Source: Rhizobium lusitanum (GTDB lineage: Bacteria > Pseudomonadota > Alphaproteobacteria > Rhizobiales > Rhizobiaceae). From it: a stretch of 64,000 nt of DNA. Position 1 is the first letter of the stretch, and each line of letters starts with the position of its first letter. Where the stretch lies: the NCBI RefSeq assembly GCF_014189535.1, contig NZ_CP050308.1:2841001-2905000 (forward strand), written 5' to 3'. The translations under genes and the position numbers were made by a program. A model generated the notes under the pieces. It was not told the DNA's origin. It saw nothing but the letters and a program-made list of their open reading frames with translations, and did not search any database. This document shows positions 9,341 to 17,778 of this stretch, one piece after another.

Positions 9341-10315
9341 TCACATCGTCAGCACCACGCTTGCCGTCGTTCGTCCTGCCTCCAGATCGGCATGCGCGAT
9401 GGCCGCATCCTTCAGCGTGTATTCTGCGCCGATCGGATTGATCAGGCCGGCCTGCAATTCCGTCATCAGGGCTTCGGCGCCTTGCCGATAGAGATCGGGA
9501 TCGTTGGCATAGACCAGCACGCTCGGGCGGGAGAGAGCGATGGCCCGGGGGGCGGTCAACTCCTCGATCTGGACCGGCGGAATGGGGCCGGCTGGCTGTC
9601 CGAGGCTGGCGACCATGCCAAACGGGCGCACGGTTGCGAGCGTCTGCGAGAGCATCGCGCCGCCGATGCCGTCTATGGCGAAATGCACGCCCCGGCGGTC
9701 GGCGATGCGGCGGGTTTCCTCTACCCAATCCTCGGATGTGTGCAGGAGAACCGCATCGGCGCCGGCCTCATAGGCGAATCCCGCCTTGGCTTCCGAACCG
9801 ACGGTGCCGATGACGTTTGCGCCGAGCCGCTTGGCCCAGCGGGTGACGATCTGCCCGAGACCGCCGGCCGCCGCATGCACCAGGATCCATTCGCCCGGTT
9901 GCACGGGATGGACTTTCTGGAGCAGCATCTGGGCGGTAAGTCCGCGCAGCATCGAGCTGCCGGCAAGCCGTTCGCTGACACCATCGGGCAGCTTTATCAG
10001 CCGTGAGGCGGGCAGGGTGCGCATCTCGGCATAACTGCCGAGCGGGTGGCCGACATAGGCGACGCGATCGCCGACCTTCAGACCCTCGACGTCGGAGCCG
10101 ATTGCATCCACGATGCCCGCACCTTCGAAGCCGAGAATGGTCTGGCCGGGTGGCCGTGGGTAAAGACCCGAGCGAATATAGATATCGACGAAATTGACGC
10201 CGGAAATGCTTTGGCTGATACGAGCCTGACCGGAACCCGGCTCGGTGATTGGGAGATCGACGAGCTGCATCGTCTCGGGGCTGCCGGGGTTGTTCATGGC
10301 AATGGCTAGGGGCAT
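9341..10315 (-). CDS. NADPH:quinone oxidoreductase, zinc-free MDR family
   Basis: A 324-residue medium-chain dehydrogenase/reductase of the QOR type, which reduces quinones with NADPH. It has the N-terminal GroES-like domain with GFEGAGIVDAIGSDVEGLKVGDRVAY and the Rossmann motif HAAAGGLGQIVTRWAKRLGA near residue 150; zinc-ligand cysteines are absent, as expected for QOR. It is divergent from a LysR gene (start at 10409), and two dyad elements lie between them, so the LysR protein probably controls it. Confidence 0.92.
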   Translation of the reverse strand: MPLAIAMNNPGSPETMQLVDLPITEPGSGQARISQSISGVNFVDIYIRSGLYPRPPGQTILGFEGAGIVDAIGSDVEGLKVGDRVAYVGHPLGSYAEMRTLPASRLIKLPDGVSERLAGSSMLRGLTAQMLLQKVHPVQPGEWILVHAAAGGLGQIVTRWAKRLGANVIGTVGSEAKAGFAYEAGADAVLLHTSEDWVEETRRIADRRGVHFAIDGIGGAMLSQTLATVRPFGMVASLGQPAGPIPPVQIEELTAPRAIALSRPSVLVYANDPDLYRQGAEALMTELQAGLINPIGAEYTLKDAAIAHADLEAGRTTASVVLTM

Positions 10316-10330
10316 AGAGGCAGTCTCCTT

Positions 10331-10364
10331 TCAGACGTATCTTTGATCACAAAGAGGCGTCTGA
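10331..10364. promoter_or_regulatory. nested dyad between qor-like and LysR genes
   Basis: TCAGACG (10331-10337) and CGTCTGA (10358-10364) form outer arms, CTTTG (10341-10345) and CAAAG (10350-10354) form inner arms, and both pairs share exactly one symmetry axis. It sits 16 bases upstream of the oxidoreductase start codon, a likely site for a dimeric or tetrameric regulator. Binding by the adjacent LysR protein is inferred. Confidence 0.5.
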
Positions 10365-10388
10365 ATAAATTCGGTATGAGCTCACCAC

Positions 10389-10410
10389 ATCTGTGCAATA
10401 ATGCACAGAT
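10389..10410. promoter_or_regulatory. 22-bp palindrome overlapping the LysR start codon
   Basis: ATCTGTGCA-ATAA-TGCACAGAT is a perfect 9-bp inverted repeat that runs into the first two bases of the LysR gene's ATG (10409-10411). A protein bound here would block transcription or initiation of translation of the regulator, consistent with autorepression. Confidence 0.5.
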
Positions 10411-11287
10411 GATCGATTGGCAGGACCTCCTTCATTTCGCGTCGCTGGCGCGCAGCGGCTCGCTCTCGGCGGCGGCGCGCGAGCTAGGCGTCGACCACGC
10501 CACCGTCGGCCGGCGTATCGCCGCGCTGGAGCGCGCGCTTGACCTCCGCCTGATCGACCGCCGGCCGCGTACCTCGCCGCTGACGGCCGACGGCCGGGCG
10601 ATTGCCGAGCTGGTTGTCGGCATGGAGGAGAACGTCGAGGCGATCAGGCGTTACTCGAAGAGTGCCGTCGCGGGGCTGTCCGCCGCCGTCAAGATCAGCG
10701 CGCCACCTTCCATTGCTGCCCATCTCATCGCCCCGAAAGCGGTCGGCTTCCGCGCCGAGCATCCCGATATCACGTTGACGATCGCCGGCGTGACGAGGCG
10801 CGCGGCGCTGGATCACGGCGAAGCCGACATCGCCGTGCGCATGACGCGCCCCGAGGAGAGCGACCTCCTGGTGCGGCGCATCGGTGTCATGCGTTTTGGG
10901 CTCTACGCAACGCCTGAGATTGCGAAGACACCGGAGGAGGACTGGGTCTTCATTGGCTATGACGCGGCACTGGAGCATCTGACACAGCAGACCTGGCTGC
11001 GCAGCCTGCTCGCAGGCCGTCCAATCGTGTTTCGCGCCGGCGACGTTTTCGGGCAGCTGGAGGCCGGGCGCGCGGGCCTCGGCGTCGTGGCGCTTCCCGC
11101 CTTTCTCGGCGACGGCGATGCCGCGCTTGCGCGATTGCCGACGGCCATCCCATCGCCAACGCGCGACCTCTGGCTGGTAACCTACCCCGATCTCCGCCGC
11201 TCACCCGCGATCCGCGCGGTGATGGAGTTCGTCAGCGAAACGATCGGCAGAAGCTGCCCGCTTCGGGACGCGGACGAAAGTGCGTAA
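10409..11287 (+). CDS. LysR-family transcriptional regulator
   Basis: A 292-residue LysR regulator. The N-terminal winged helix (MIDWQDLLHFASLARSGSL followed by AAARELGVDHATVGRRI) is followed by a linker helix and a substrate-binding domain (from about residue 90). I start at ATG 10409 because the LysR fold starts with DWQDLLHF; an upstream in-frame ATG at 10343 would add 22 residues and run through both palindromes. It is divergent from the quinone oxidoreductase gene, the usual layout for a regulator and its target. Effector unknown. Confidence 0.9.
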   Translation: MIDWQDLLHFASLARSGSLSAAARELGVDHATVGRRIAALERALDLRLIDRRPRTSPLTADGRAIAELVVGMEENVEAIRRYSKSAVAGLSAAVKISAPPSIAAHLIAPKAVGFRAEHPDITLTIAGVTRRAALDHGEADIAVRMTRPEESDLLVRRIGVMRFGLYATPEIAKTPEEDWVFIGYDAALEHLTQQTWLRSLLAGRPIVFRAGDVFGQLEAGRAGLGVVALPAFLGDGDAALARLPTAIPSPTRDLWLVTYPDLRRSPAIRAVMEFVSETIGRSCPLRDADESA

Positions 11288-11379
11288 GGGCGGTAGCTCG
11301 TTCCGCCCACTTTCCTGTTGCAGCCTATTGGCGAAGCTCTACACATGGTTGGATTGACGGTTTCCATGGTCCGTGATCG

Positions 11380-13032
11380 ATGACGAAGCTGAGTGGCTGG
11401 CCCGCGATAAATAAAGCCGATGTGATTGCGGGCATATCGGTTGCCGGCCTGATGCTGCCGGAGGCCGTCGCCTATGCCGGCATTGCCGGCCTGCCGCCGC
11501 ATCGGGCAATTCTCGCCGGTATCGCCGGCTGTCTCGTCTACGCGATCTTCGGGCGTAGCCGCTTCGCGATCGTCTCGCCGACATCGTCTTCCGCCGCCAT
11601 TCTGGCCGCCACGCTGGCGATCGTGCCGGGCGACGCGACGGTCAAGGCCGGCCTTGCGACCGTTGCGGTGGCCCTTGCCGGTATCCTTTTCGTCATCGCC
11701 GCCACGTTGCGCCTCGGCGGCATCACTGGCTTCATCTCGCGCCCGGTGCTGCGCGGCTTCGCGCTGGGACTGGCGATCACCATTATCCTGCATCAGCTGC
11801 CGATTCTCGTTGGCGTCTCCGTGCAGGGTTCCAATATCTTCAGCTATGCCGCCGCTCTGTTTGCGGCGATCCCGCAATGGAATCCGGTGAGCGTCGCGGT
11901 CGGTGTCGTAGCACTCGCCGCGCTGCTGCTGCTCAAGCGCCTGCCGGGCATTCCCGGCGCCTTCCTTGTGCTGGCGGCCGGCATTCTCGCGTCTTTCGTC
12001 TTCGACCTTGCCGGCTATGGCGTCAAGCTTGTCGGGACGATCGAGGTCCTGCCGCAATGGCCGTCACTGCCCGATGCCGGCTGGACGGCCTATTCGCGGC
12101 TGGTGCAGTTCACCGTGCCGCTGGTGCTCATCCTCTTTGCTGAATCCTGGGGGACGATGCGGGCCTTGGCGCTGCGCTATGGCGACACGCTGGCGGTCAA
12201 TCGCGAACTGGGCGCGCTCGGCTTTGCCAATATCGCCAGCGCCATCGTTCAGGGCATGCCCGTCGGTGCCGGTTTTTCCGCCGGTTTCGCCAGCGAGGCG
12301 GCGGGCGCGAAGACACGCGCCACGGCGGTCTTTGCCGCCATCGGCCTTACCATCCTGATCGTTTGCGCCGGGTCGCTGGTGGCGCGGCTGCCGGAGCCGG
12401 TGCTTGCCGCCGTGGTGATCGCGGCGCTGACGCATGCGCTTGATCCGAGCCCGATCCTGCGCCTCCGGCGGCTCCGCCGCGATTTCTACGTCGCGCTCGG
12501 CGCCACGGCCGGCGTGCTGATTTTCGGTGTCCTCAACGGCATGCTGCTGGCGATCGCACTGTCGCTGGCCGCGATGATGCATCGCCTGGCCTCGCCCTAT
12601 ATCGCCAGGCTCGGGCGGCTGGGGAGCAGTCACAATTTCGTCGACCTCAGCCGCCATCAGGAGGCATCGGAAACGCCCGGCGTCGCCATCTGGCGCCCCG
12701 GTGAACCGCTGTTCTTCGGCAATGCCGACACCATCTTTGGCGAAATCCTGTCCCGTAGCAGGGGAGAGCCGGGGATTCGTGACGTCATCCTCAGCCTTGA
12801 GGAGAGTTCCGATCTCGACAGTACCGCGCTCGATGCGCTGATGGAACTCGATGGCGCCATGCGCGTCGCCGGCATCCGCCTGCAATTCGCCCGCGTCCAT
12901 GATCGCGTCCGCGATCTCATGATGACCGCCGGCATGGCGGGTATCGACAGCCGTTGCAGTTTCAGCGTCGACGACGCGGTTGCCGCGGTTGGGCCGGCGG
13001 CGGCGAATGGAGTGAGCCAGCCGAATGCGTGA
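11380..13032 (+). CDS. SulP/SLC26-family anion transporter with STAS domain
   Basis: A 550-residue inner-membrane anion carrier. The SulP core begins with the conserved region DVIAGISVAGLMLPEAVAYA and has about 12-14 membrane segments; a cytoplasmic STAS domain follows from about residue 430 (SLEESSDLDSTALDAL carries the STAS phosphorylation-type loop). Family members move sulfate, bicarbonate or dicarboxylates; no neighbour identifies the substrate. Its stop codon abuts the stop of the convergent 2'-5' RNA ligase homologue with no spacer. Confidence 0.93.
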   Translation: MTKLSGWPAINKADVIAGISVAGLMLPEAVAYAGIAGLPPHRAILAGIAGCLVYAIFGRSRFAIVSPTSSSAAILAATLAIVPGDATVKAGLATVAVALAGILFVIAATLRLGGITGFISRPVLRGFALGLAITIILHQLPILVGVSVQGSNIFSYAAALFAAIPQWNPVSVAVGVVALAALLLLKRLPGIPGAFLVLAAGILASFVFDLAGYGVKLVGTIEVLPQWPSLPDAGWTAYSRLVQFTVPLVLILFAESWGTMRALALRYGDTLAVNRELGALGFANIASAIVQGMPVGAGFSAGFASEAAGAKTRATAVFAAIGLTILIVCAGSLVARLPEPVLAAVVIAALTHALDPSPILRLRRLRRDFYVALGATAGVLIFGVLNGMLLAIALSLAAMMHRLASPYIARLGRLGSSHNFVDLSRHQEASETPGVAIWRPGEPLFFGNADTIFGEILSRSRGEPGIRDVILSLEESSDLDSTALDALMELDGAMRVAGIRLQFARVHDRVRDLMMTAGMAGIDSRCSFSVDDAVAAVGPAAANGVSQPNA

Positions 13033-13653
13033 CTATGCTGCTGAGCGCAGTAGCGGCCAGTAGCAAAGATGTTCGTGCTTGCCTTTGCCCTGCAGGCTGT
13101 TGATCAGGACAAAATCCCGGACAGTCCAGGTGACGGGTTTTTCGAGTATCACCTCCGGAATGAGATGGCCCCTATATAACAAGGTCATATGCGGCTCGAA
13201 TTTCACTCCATCGTCATTCGCAAATCCGGTGAGCTGCATGGCTTCATTCAGCTCCCGATGGAGCGTCTTCAGCTCGGCATTCCCCTCCTTGTTCCACAGA
13301 ACAAGCGGGCGATTGTTGTTGTTCCCGAAGCTTACCGCCCGATCGAAGATCACCTGGAAGGATGGCTTGCGGATAGTCGATGCCGCCTGCATCGCCGCGA
13401 ACGCCGCTTCTTCCGGCAGGCCGGTATAGGTGCCGATCGGATAAAGCGTAATATGAGCCAGGTCCGATCGTCTCGGCTTGGCCGAAAAGCCATGCTGCGC
13501 TCGAAGGTCGCTTGCTAGCTCGAAACTTAGCGCAGCCGTGTCGGGATCGGGCAGGATTGCGAAATAAAGAGCTTCTACATGCGCCGGACCGGTTTCGGAT
13601 TGCCGACTCCGTGGTCGGCCGAGATTGAACGAAAGCTGTCCGCTATTCTTCAT
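13033..13653 (-). CDS. 2'-5' RNA ligase (LigT/ThpR) family protein
   Basis: A 206-residue member of the 2H phosphoesterase superfamily. Both HxTx catalytic motifs are present: HITL at 67-70 and HMTL at 155-158. Family members open 2',3'-cyclic phosphates (RNA 2',3'-cyclic phosphodiesterase, ThpR) and can join tRNA halves in vitro. The first 22 residues are polar and unconserved, so a later start is possible. It ends directly against the SulP gene. Confidence 0.85.
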   Translation of the reverse strand: MKNSGQLSFNLGRPRSRQSETGPAHVEALYFAILPDPDTAALSFELASDLRAQHGFSAKPRRSDLAHITLYPIGTYTGLPEEAAFAAMQAASTIRKPSFQVIFDRAVSFGNNNNRPLVLWNKEGNAELKTLHRELNEAMQLTGFANDDGVKFEPHMTLLYRGHLIPEVILEKPVTWTVRDFVLINSLQGKGKHEHLCYWPLLRSAA

Positions 13654-13942
13654 GAGATTGCTTCAAAGCCCTCGGGCTTTGCCTTGTCCTGTTCCCGTAA
13701 ATTTCCAGATACCCTATGGCCAGTACATTGCAAATTCAAGAACGAATAGAGAACAAATTGATCGACAATGGCGAGATGGGACGTTAAGCTCTGCGCCGGG
13801 CAGGGGAGTGTGCCAGAGGCTATCGGGATGACGCCCTTTGGCGGGCAAAGTGTTGGCAATAATCGCCCTGCGCAAGAATCGGGTTGAACTTGGCCATGGG
13901 AAACACGATTCTCATGCCAAGTGGAAACATGGAGATTCCGCC

Positions 13943-14506
13943 ATGAGTGAAACAAGGCAATACTATCTGATCTTCGAAACCGCCGGCGGCTTCTGCGGCA
14001 TCGCCTGGAACGATATCGGCGTCACGCGCTTCCAGTTGCCGACGAAAGATGCTGGCTCGACCGAGCGTCTTCTGTTGCGGCGTCTGCCGGATGCTCGGCC
14101 GGGTACGCCGACGCCGGAGGTGATTGATGCGGTCGCTGCCGTGAAGCGCTATTTCGCGGGCGAGGAAATCGACTTTTCCGGCGTCACGCTGGATCTCGGC
14201 GAGCAGGATGCCTTCTTCGAGCAGATCTATGCTGCGGCGCGACAGATTGGATGGGGCCACACTACGACCTATGGCGCGCTCGCAAAGCAGCTCGGTGTGG
14301 GACCGGAAGCCGCCCGCGATGTCGGCCAGGCCATGGCGCGCAACCCCGTGGCGCTGATCATCCCCTGCCATCGCGTACTTGCCGCCGGCGGCAAGATCGG
14401 TGGCTTCTCGGCCCCCGGCGGCTCGACCGCCAAGGCCCGCATGCTGGAACTGGAAGGCGTCCAGCTCGCGCCGCCGAAGCCCGTGCAGCAATCGTTGGAG
14501 TTTTAG
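13943..14506 (+). CDS. ogt: methylated-DNA--protein-cysteine methyltransferase
   Basis: A 187-residue suicide DNA-repair enzyme that moves the alkyl group of O6-alkylguanine onto its own cysteine. The active-site motif PCHRV is at residues 141-145 (acceptor C142), followed by GGKIGGFSAPGG; the helix-turn-helix with the arginine finger is around GPEAARDVGQAMARNP. I start at ATG 13943, which has a GGAGA site 7 bases upstream, and not at a farther in-frame codon. No Ada domain is attached. It appears to be monocistronic. Confidence 0.93.
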   Translation: MSETRQYYLIFETAGGFCGIAWNDIGVTRFQLPTKDAGSTERLLLRRLPDARPGTPTPEVIDAVAAVKRYFAGEEIDFSGVTLDLGEQDAFFEQIYAAARQIGWGHTTTYGALAKQLGVGPEAARDVGQAMARNPVALIIPCHRVLAAGGKIGGFSAPGGSTAKARMLELEGVQLAPPKPVQQSLEF

Positions 14507-14559
14507 GCAGGGCGAGGGACGGACAGCGATGTGGCAGGGCAGATCAGCCTCGGCCGCAT

Positions 14560-15474
14560 CTATTCGATGCCCGATATGTTGGCGATCTGCTCCGCGAGGA
14601 AATCGACCAGCAGCCGGACCCGGGCAATTCCCGCGCGCTCGGGAACGATCAGCATGCTGAGCGGAACCGGCGGCAGCGCGTAGTCCGGCAGAATGGGCAT
14701 AAGCCGCCCGGTCGCCAGGAGATCATCGACAAGCCAATGATGGGTGGGGGCAAAGCCACGTCCCGCGACGAGGGCCTCGCGTACCGCGAGCCCGTGGTCG
14801 ACCCGGAACCGCCCATCGAAAGGCACCAGATGGCGCTTGCCATCAGGTCCTTCCAGGGCGAGCGTATCGCTGCCCGCTATGTTCGACATCCGGATGCCCT
14901 CATGACTGGACAAATCCTGCGGAACGGCCGGTGTCCCCCGCGCCGCCAGATAGGCGGGTGCGGCGGCCAGCAGGCGCCGGCTCTGCCCAAGCGCTCGCAG
15001 CTTCATCGAACTGTCGGTGAGCGGACCGAGGCGAAGCGCGATGTCGACGCCTTCCTCTACCAGGTCGACGCGCTCGTCGGTAAGGCTGAGATCGACCCCG
15101 ATTTCGGGATAGCGATCCTGGAAGGCGAAGATCAGCCGACTTGCATGCAGCACCCCGAAGGCAGCTGTGCAGGATATGCGGATCGTGCCGGCGGGCGCAC
15201 CGCGCGTACTCCGTGCCTCGTCGCCCGCCTGTTCGACCAGCCGCAGGATCTGGATGCTGTCGGCATAGTAGCGGCTGCCTTCATCCGTCATCGTGACGCG
15301 TCGGGTGGTGCGTGAAAGCAGAGGCACGCCCACAGCCTCCTCGAGCTCCCGCAGATGCCGCGTCACCGTCGACTGGCCTATTGCGAGCTCGCGCGCCACC
15401 GCGGACAGGCTGCCGCGTTCCGCCACGCGGACAAAGGTTCGCATGCGCTCGAGCGTGATATCAGACTTATCCAT
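14560..15474 (-). CDS. LysR-family transcriptional regulator
   Basis: A 304-residue LysR regulator of the CrgA/AaeR-like subgroup: N-terminal helix-turn-helix (VARELAIGQSTVTRHLRELEE) followed by the effector-binding domain (GTIRISCTAAFGVLH near residue 90). The ATG at 15474 (MDKSDITLERM) is chosen over a TTG four codons upstream. It is transcribed away from the NQO1-like flavoprotein gene at 15573, which is probably its target. Effector unknown; quinones or electrophiles would fit the partner enzyme. Confidence 0.9.
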   Translation of the reverse strand: MDKSDITLERMRTFVRVAERGSLSAVARELAIGQSTVTRHLRELEEAVGVPLLSRTTRRVTMTDEGSRYYADSIQILRLVEQAGDEARSTRGAPAGTIRISCTAAFGVLHASRLIFAFQDRYPEIGVDLSLTDERVDLVEEGVDIALRLGPLTDSSMKLRALGQSRRLLAAAPAYLAARGTPAVPQDLSSHEGIRMSNIAGSDTLALEGPDGKRHLVPFDGRFRVDHGLAVREALVAGRGFAPTHHWLVDDLLATGRLMPILPDYALPPVPLSMLIVPERAGIARVRLLVDFLAEQIANISGIE

Positions 15475-15572
15475 TTTTCGGCACAATCTTATGCATTCAC
15501 AACATGTAGCGGATCATTCGGAGGTTGACTAGCTTGTGGGTCAATCTTCCATCGCACAAGGATCGCTGCCCA

Positions 15573-16370
15573 ATGAAAGTTCTTCTTGTTTTCGCCCATC
15601 CCGAACCGCGCTCGCTCAACGGCGCGCTCCGTGACGTTGCCGTTCGGGAACTGGAAGCCCAAGGTCATGAGGTGCGGGTGTCGGACCTCTATGCCGACGG
15701 CTGGAAATCCGAGATCGATCGCGCCGACTTTCCCTCGCTGGCGTCGGATGCACGCCTTATACCGGTCGTGGCGTCCAAGAATGCCTTCGACGCCGACACG
15801 CTGACCGACGATGTCAAAGCCGAGATCGCGAAGCTCCTGTGGGCGGATGTCCTGATCCTGCAATTCCCTCTCTGGTGGTTCTCCATGCCGGCCATCCTGA
15901 AGGGTTGGGTCGAGCGGGTCTTTGCCTACGGCTTCGGCTATGGTGTCGGCGAACACAGCGATCGGCGCTGGGGAGACCGCTACGGGGAAGGAACCCTGGC
16001 GGGCAAGCGCGCCATGCTGATCGTCACCGCCGGTGGTTGGGAGGCGCATTACTCCCCGCGCGGGGTCAATGGGCCAATCGACGACCTGCTCTTCCCGATC
16101 AATCACGGGGTTCTCTATTATCCCGGCTATGACGTGCTTCCGCCCTTCGTGACCTACAGTGTCGATCGTCTCGATGAAGCCGGCTTCGGCTCCGTTGCCG
16201 AAGGCCTGCGCGCGAGGATGCGCGCACTCGAGACGACGCGTCCTATTGCCTATCGGCAACAGAATGGCGGCGACTATCTGATCCCGAGCATGCAACTCCG
16301 CCCGGAACTGGGCGAGGCCACCGCCACCGGTTTCGCGCTGCATCTAAAGGATGAAACGGCGGCTGATTAG
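15573..16370 (+). CDS. NAD(P)H:quinone oxidoreductase (NQO1/MdaB-like flavoprotein)
   Basis: A 265-residue flavodoxin-fold quinone reductase, longer than the paralogue at 3969 and closer to NQO1-type proteins. Motifs: KVLLVFAHPEPRSLNGAL at the N terminus, FPLWWFSMPAILKGWVERVF near residue 100 (the FMN/FAD contact region), and TAGGWEAHYSPRG. The ATG at 15573 follows an AAGGA site. The divergent LysR gene with about 98 bases between starts suggests inducible expression in response to quinone or redox stress (inference). Confidence 0.9.
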   Translation: MKVLLVFAHPEPRSLNGALRDVAVRELEAQGHEVRVSDLYADGWKSEIDRADFPSLASDARLIPVVASKNAFDADTLTDDVKAEIAKLLWADVLILQFPLWWFSMPAILKGWVERVFAYGFGYGVGEHSDRRWGDRYGEGTLAGKRAMLIVTAGGWEAHYSPRGVNGPIDDLLFPINHGVLYYPGYDVLPPFVTYSVDRLDEAGFGSVAEGLRARMRALETTRPIAYRQQNGGDYLIPSMQLRPELGEATATGFALHLKDETAAD

Positions 16371-16403
16371 CCTGAAAGCCGCTCCTCCTCGGCTGGATGC
16401 GAT

Positions 16404-16835
16404 TCACTCGGGCATGACGATGCGAATCGGGCGCGTTCCAATCGGAGCGCCCGTCGTACGATCGATGGTGATCGGATCGATCTCCGTTCCAGTCTCGGCA
16501 TCGAGGAAACGGGTTACACCGTCTGCGTTGCGGTGTTTTCGCCCCCAGGCGCCGATCGCGAACAAGACCGGTAGGAAGTCTTGGCCTGCTTCGGTCAGCA
16601 CGTATTCATCGCGCGGCGGGCGCTCCAAGTAGCGCCGCTTCTCCAGCAGCCCATCCTCCGTCAGTGCCGCAAGCCGCCGGGTCAGGATCGTCGGAGCGAT
16701 GCTGAGGCTCTTGCGGAACTCATCGAAACGGGTGAGCCCGGCATGGGCATCCCGCAGGATCAGCATGCTCCATGCATCCCCTACCAGCGCCAGGCTGCGG
16801 GCGATCAGGCATGGCTTCTCCGAAAGATTCTGCAT
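16404..16835 (-). CDS. HxlR-family transcriptional regulator with N-terminal cysteine
   Basis: A 143-residue winged-helix HxlR-type regulator. The start at 16835 gives MQNLSEKPCLIARSLALVG; C9 is at the conserved position used for redox or quinone sensing in YodB and QorR, and it is the only cysteine in the protein. The remainder (RFDEFRKSLSIAPTILTRRLAAL) is the recognition helix region. It is divergent from an SDR gene and a zinc-free alcohol dehydrogenase gene, and a direct repeat lies between the two start codons. An upstream in-frame start at 16907 is less likely because it runs through that repeat. Confidence 0.88.
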   Translation of the reverse strand: MQNLSEKPCLIARSLALVGDAWSMLILRDAHAGLTRFDEFRKSLSIAPTILTRRLAALTEDGLLEKRRYLERPPRDEYVLTEAGQDFLPVLFAIGAWGRKHRNADGVTRFLDAETGTEIDPITIDRTTGAPIGTRPIRIVMPE

Positions 16836-16850
16836 GTTGGTATCTTTTTG

Positions 16851-16889
16851 ATAGTGACTTAGTTTCGAAATGATAGTAACGTAGTTTTC
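16851..16889. promoter_or_regulatory. 22-base-spaced direct repeat, candidate HxlR operator
   Basis: Two 17-base copies, starting at 16851 (ATAGTGACTTAGTTTCG) and 16873 (ATAGTAACGTAGTTTTC), match at 13 of 17 positions and are offset by 22 bases, two turns of the helix. They lie between the divergent HxlR and SDR start codons. HxlR regulators such as YodB commonly bind repeats in such spacers; binding here is inferred. Confidence 0.5.
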
Positions 16890-16924
16890 ATCGATGTTCC
16901 ACGACAAAATGAAAGCTGAGACAA

Positions 16925-17740
16925 ATGAGCAATAAAGAACGCGGTGTTGCGCTGGTCACGGGCGCTTCCTCCGGCATTGGGCTGGTGACGGCACGAGCGC
17001 TGCGGCGCAATGGCTACCGGGTATTCGGAACCAGCCGCAAGCCGATGGCCGACACCTCGGATGGTGTGGTCATGCTGGTCTGCGACGTCACCGATGATCG
17101 GTCCGTGCAGAATGTGGTCGACGATGTCGTGAGTCGCGCGGGACGGATCGATCTTCTCGTCAACAATGCCGGGATCGGACTGCTGGGCGGTGCCGAGGAA
17201 TCCTCCGCCGCACAGGCAAAGGTGCTGTTCGACGTGAACGTCTTCGGCGTCGTGCGCCTGACAAATGCCGTGCTGCCCGTCATGAGACGCCAGCGAAAGG
17301 GCAGGATCATCAACATGAGCTCCGTTCTTGGGCTCATCCCAGCTCCCTTCAACGCCCTTTATGCATCGACCAAGCACGCGATTGAGGGCTATTCGGAATC
17401 GCTCGACCACGAGGTGCGAACGCAGGGCATCCGCGTTGTGCTGGTGGAACCCGGCGTTACGCGCACCTCCTTCGAGGAAAATCTCACGCGACCGGATCAG
17501 CCGCTTCCGGTGTATGATACCGTTCGTACCGATGCTGAGAAGCTGATGCGTGAGATCGTCGAGACGGGGGATGCACCCGAGATCGTCGCTGACATGGTCG
17601 TCAAGGCGGCCAATGCGGCATCGCCTAAACGGCGCTACACTGCAGGAAAGGCCGCAGGCCAGATCCGCTTCATACGCCGCTTTCTGCCCGAGTCATTCGT
17701 CGACAAAAATCTTCGCAAATTCAACGGGCTTCCGGCCTGA
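16925..17740 (+). CDS. SDR-family oxidoreductase
   Basis: A 271-residue classical short-chain dehydrogenase. The cofactor loop GASSGIG is at residues 13-19, NNAG follows in LLVNNAGIGLLGG, and the catalytic Tyr/Lys pair is in YASTKHAIEG. It is the first gene downstream of the candidate HxlR operator and is followed after 38 bases by a zinc-free alcohol dehydrogenase gene, so the pair is probably one transcript. Substrate not predictable. Confidence 0.92.
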   Translation: MSNKERGVALVTGASSGIGLVTARALRRNGYRVFGTSRKPMADTSDGVVMLVCDVTDDRSVQNVVDDVVSRAGRIDLLVNNAGIGLLGGAEESSAAQAKVLFDVNVFGVVRLTNAVLPVMRRQRKGRIINMSSVLGLIPAPFNALYASTKHAIEGYSESLDHEVRTQGIRVVLVEPGVTRTSFEENLTRPDQPLPVYDTVRTDAEKLMREIVETGDAPEIVADMVVKAANAASPKRRYTAGKAAGQIRFIRRFLPESFVDKNLRKFNGLPA

Positions 17741-17778
17741 GCCGCTATCGCCGAAATCTTAGAAAAAGAGTTAGTATC

